From positions 1 through 64,000 of IMG/VR virus record IMGVR_UViG_3300037296_000220: 64,000 nucleotides of DNA, one strand, 5' to 3'. A program made the position numbers and the translations under genes. Source of the stretch: a virus. Below are positions 63,940-64,000 of this stretch, piece after piece. The notes beneath the pieces were generated by a model, which was not told the DNA's origin, ran no database searches, and saw only the letters and a program-made list of their open reading frames with translations. Position 1 is the first letter of the stretch. Every line of letters begins with the position of its first letter.

Positions 63940-64000
63940 CAGTTGATGGCCAGAATTTGTTCGATGAAGTTCATGGACTCGATGTTCTGCTTGATCGTGA
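63939..64000 (-). CDS. C-terminal end of an unknown protein (runs off the right edge)
   Basis: The last 19 codons, TIKQNIESMNFIEQILAIN, followed by a stop that shares bases with the primase start (TGATG). A replicative helicase would fit the context, but the visible piece is too short to say. Confidence 0.6.
   Translation of the reverse strand, partial: TIKQNIESMNFIEQILAIN

Overview
The window (about 54% GC by eye, dense, mostly minus-strand operons with ATGA stop/start overlaps) looks like part of a large phage-plasmid, or a very phage-like plasmid, of a gammaproteobacterium. Plasmid traits are clear: an iteron origin with a Rep_3/RPA-type initiator (5.5-6.8 kb), a serine resolvase with a candidate res site (3.8-4.9 kb), a MazE/MazF-type toxin-antitoxin pair (4.9-5.5 kb), and a ParA/ParB pair with candidate parS palindromes (55.7-57.8 kb). 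Phage traits are just as clear: a nearly complete DNA replication, recombination and nucleotide-synthesis set (DnaE polymerase, DnaQ-like exonuclease, gp32-like SSB, RecA/UvsX-like recombinase, SbcC/SbcD = gp46/gp47, RuvC-like resolvase, 5'-3' exonuclease, ATP-dependent ligase, primase, NrdA/NrdB, ThyA, DHFR, glutaredoxin, guanylate kinase, Nudix). No virion structural gene or terminase is recognisable inside the window, so the phage interpretation is an inference. The host genus cannot be told.

Layout. 0-3.8 kb: two ParB-fold proteins of the phage nuclease/methylase-associated type, a small acidic protein and an SF2 helicase. 3.8-6.9 kb: plasmid stability and replication island. 6.9-9.8 kb: plus-strand block with glutaredoxin, a lysozyme-like exported protein, DHFR and a two-HTH regulator. 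10-32 kb: an accessory region of small, mostly unknown genes in short minus-strand operons; it includes a lower-GC island (12.5-13.7 kb), three monocistronic miniature genes and two pairs of tandem paralogues (14.6-17 kb), a RadC-like protein, a DUF3268-like zinc protein and a DUF3846-like protein. 29.6-50.9 kb: replication, recombination and nucleotide metabolism. 50.9-54.6 kb: a MoxR/CobS-like AAA ATPase and a very acidic CobT-like VWA protein. 55-57.8 kb: plus-strand regulator and parAB. 58-64 kb: guanylate kinase, ligase, WGR-like protein and primase.

Regulation is the most striking feature. At least twelve operons start with the same promoter architecture: a -10 hexamer, a (T/C)(G/C)CCA box starting exactly 32 bp upstream of it (26 bp between the two), often a CAGTA extension, no proper -35 hexamer, and an mRNA that seems to begin with a shared CA-rich leader (CACACAAACAACTAAGTGAG). 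A related CA-rich sequence overlaps or precedes the -10 at a second set of promoters. This suggests one element-encoded activator or sigma-like factor, and a common leader or operator, controls most of the element. Upstream of several of these promoters lie clusters of CCNNGG palindromes phased at 11, 10 and 16 bp (37-bp period), which I cannot match to a known element.
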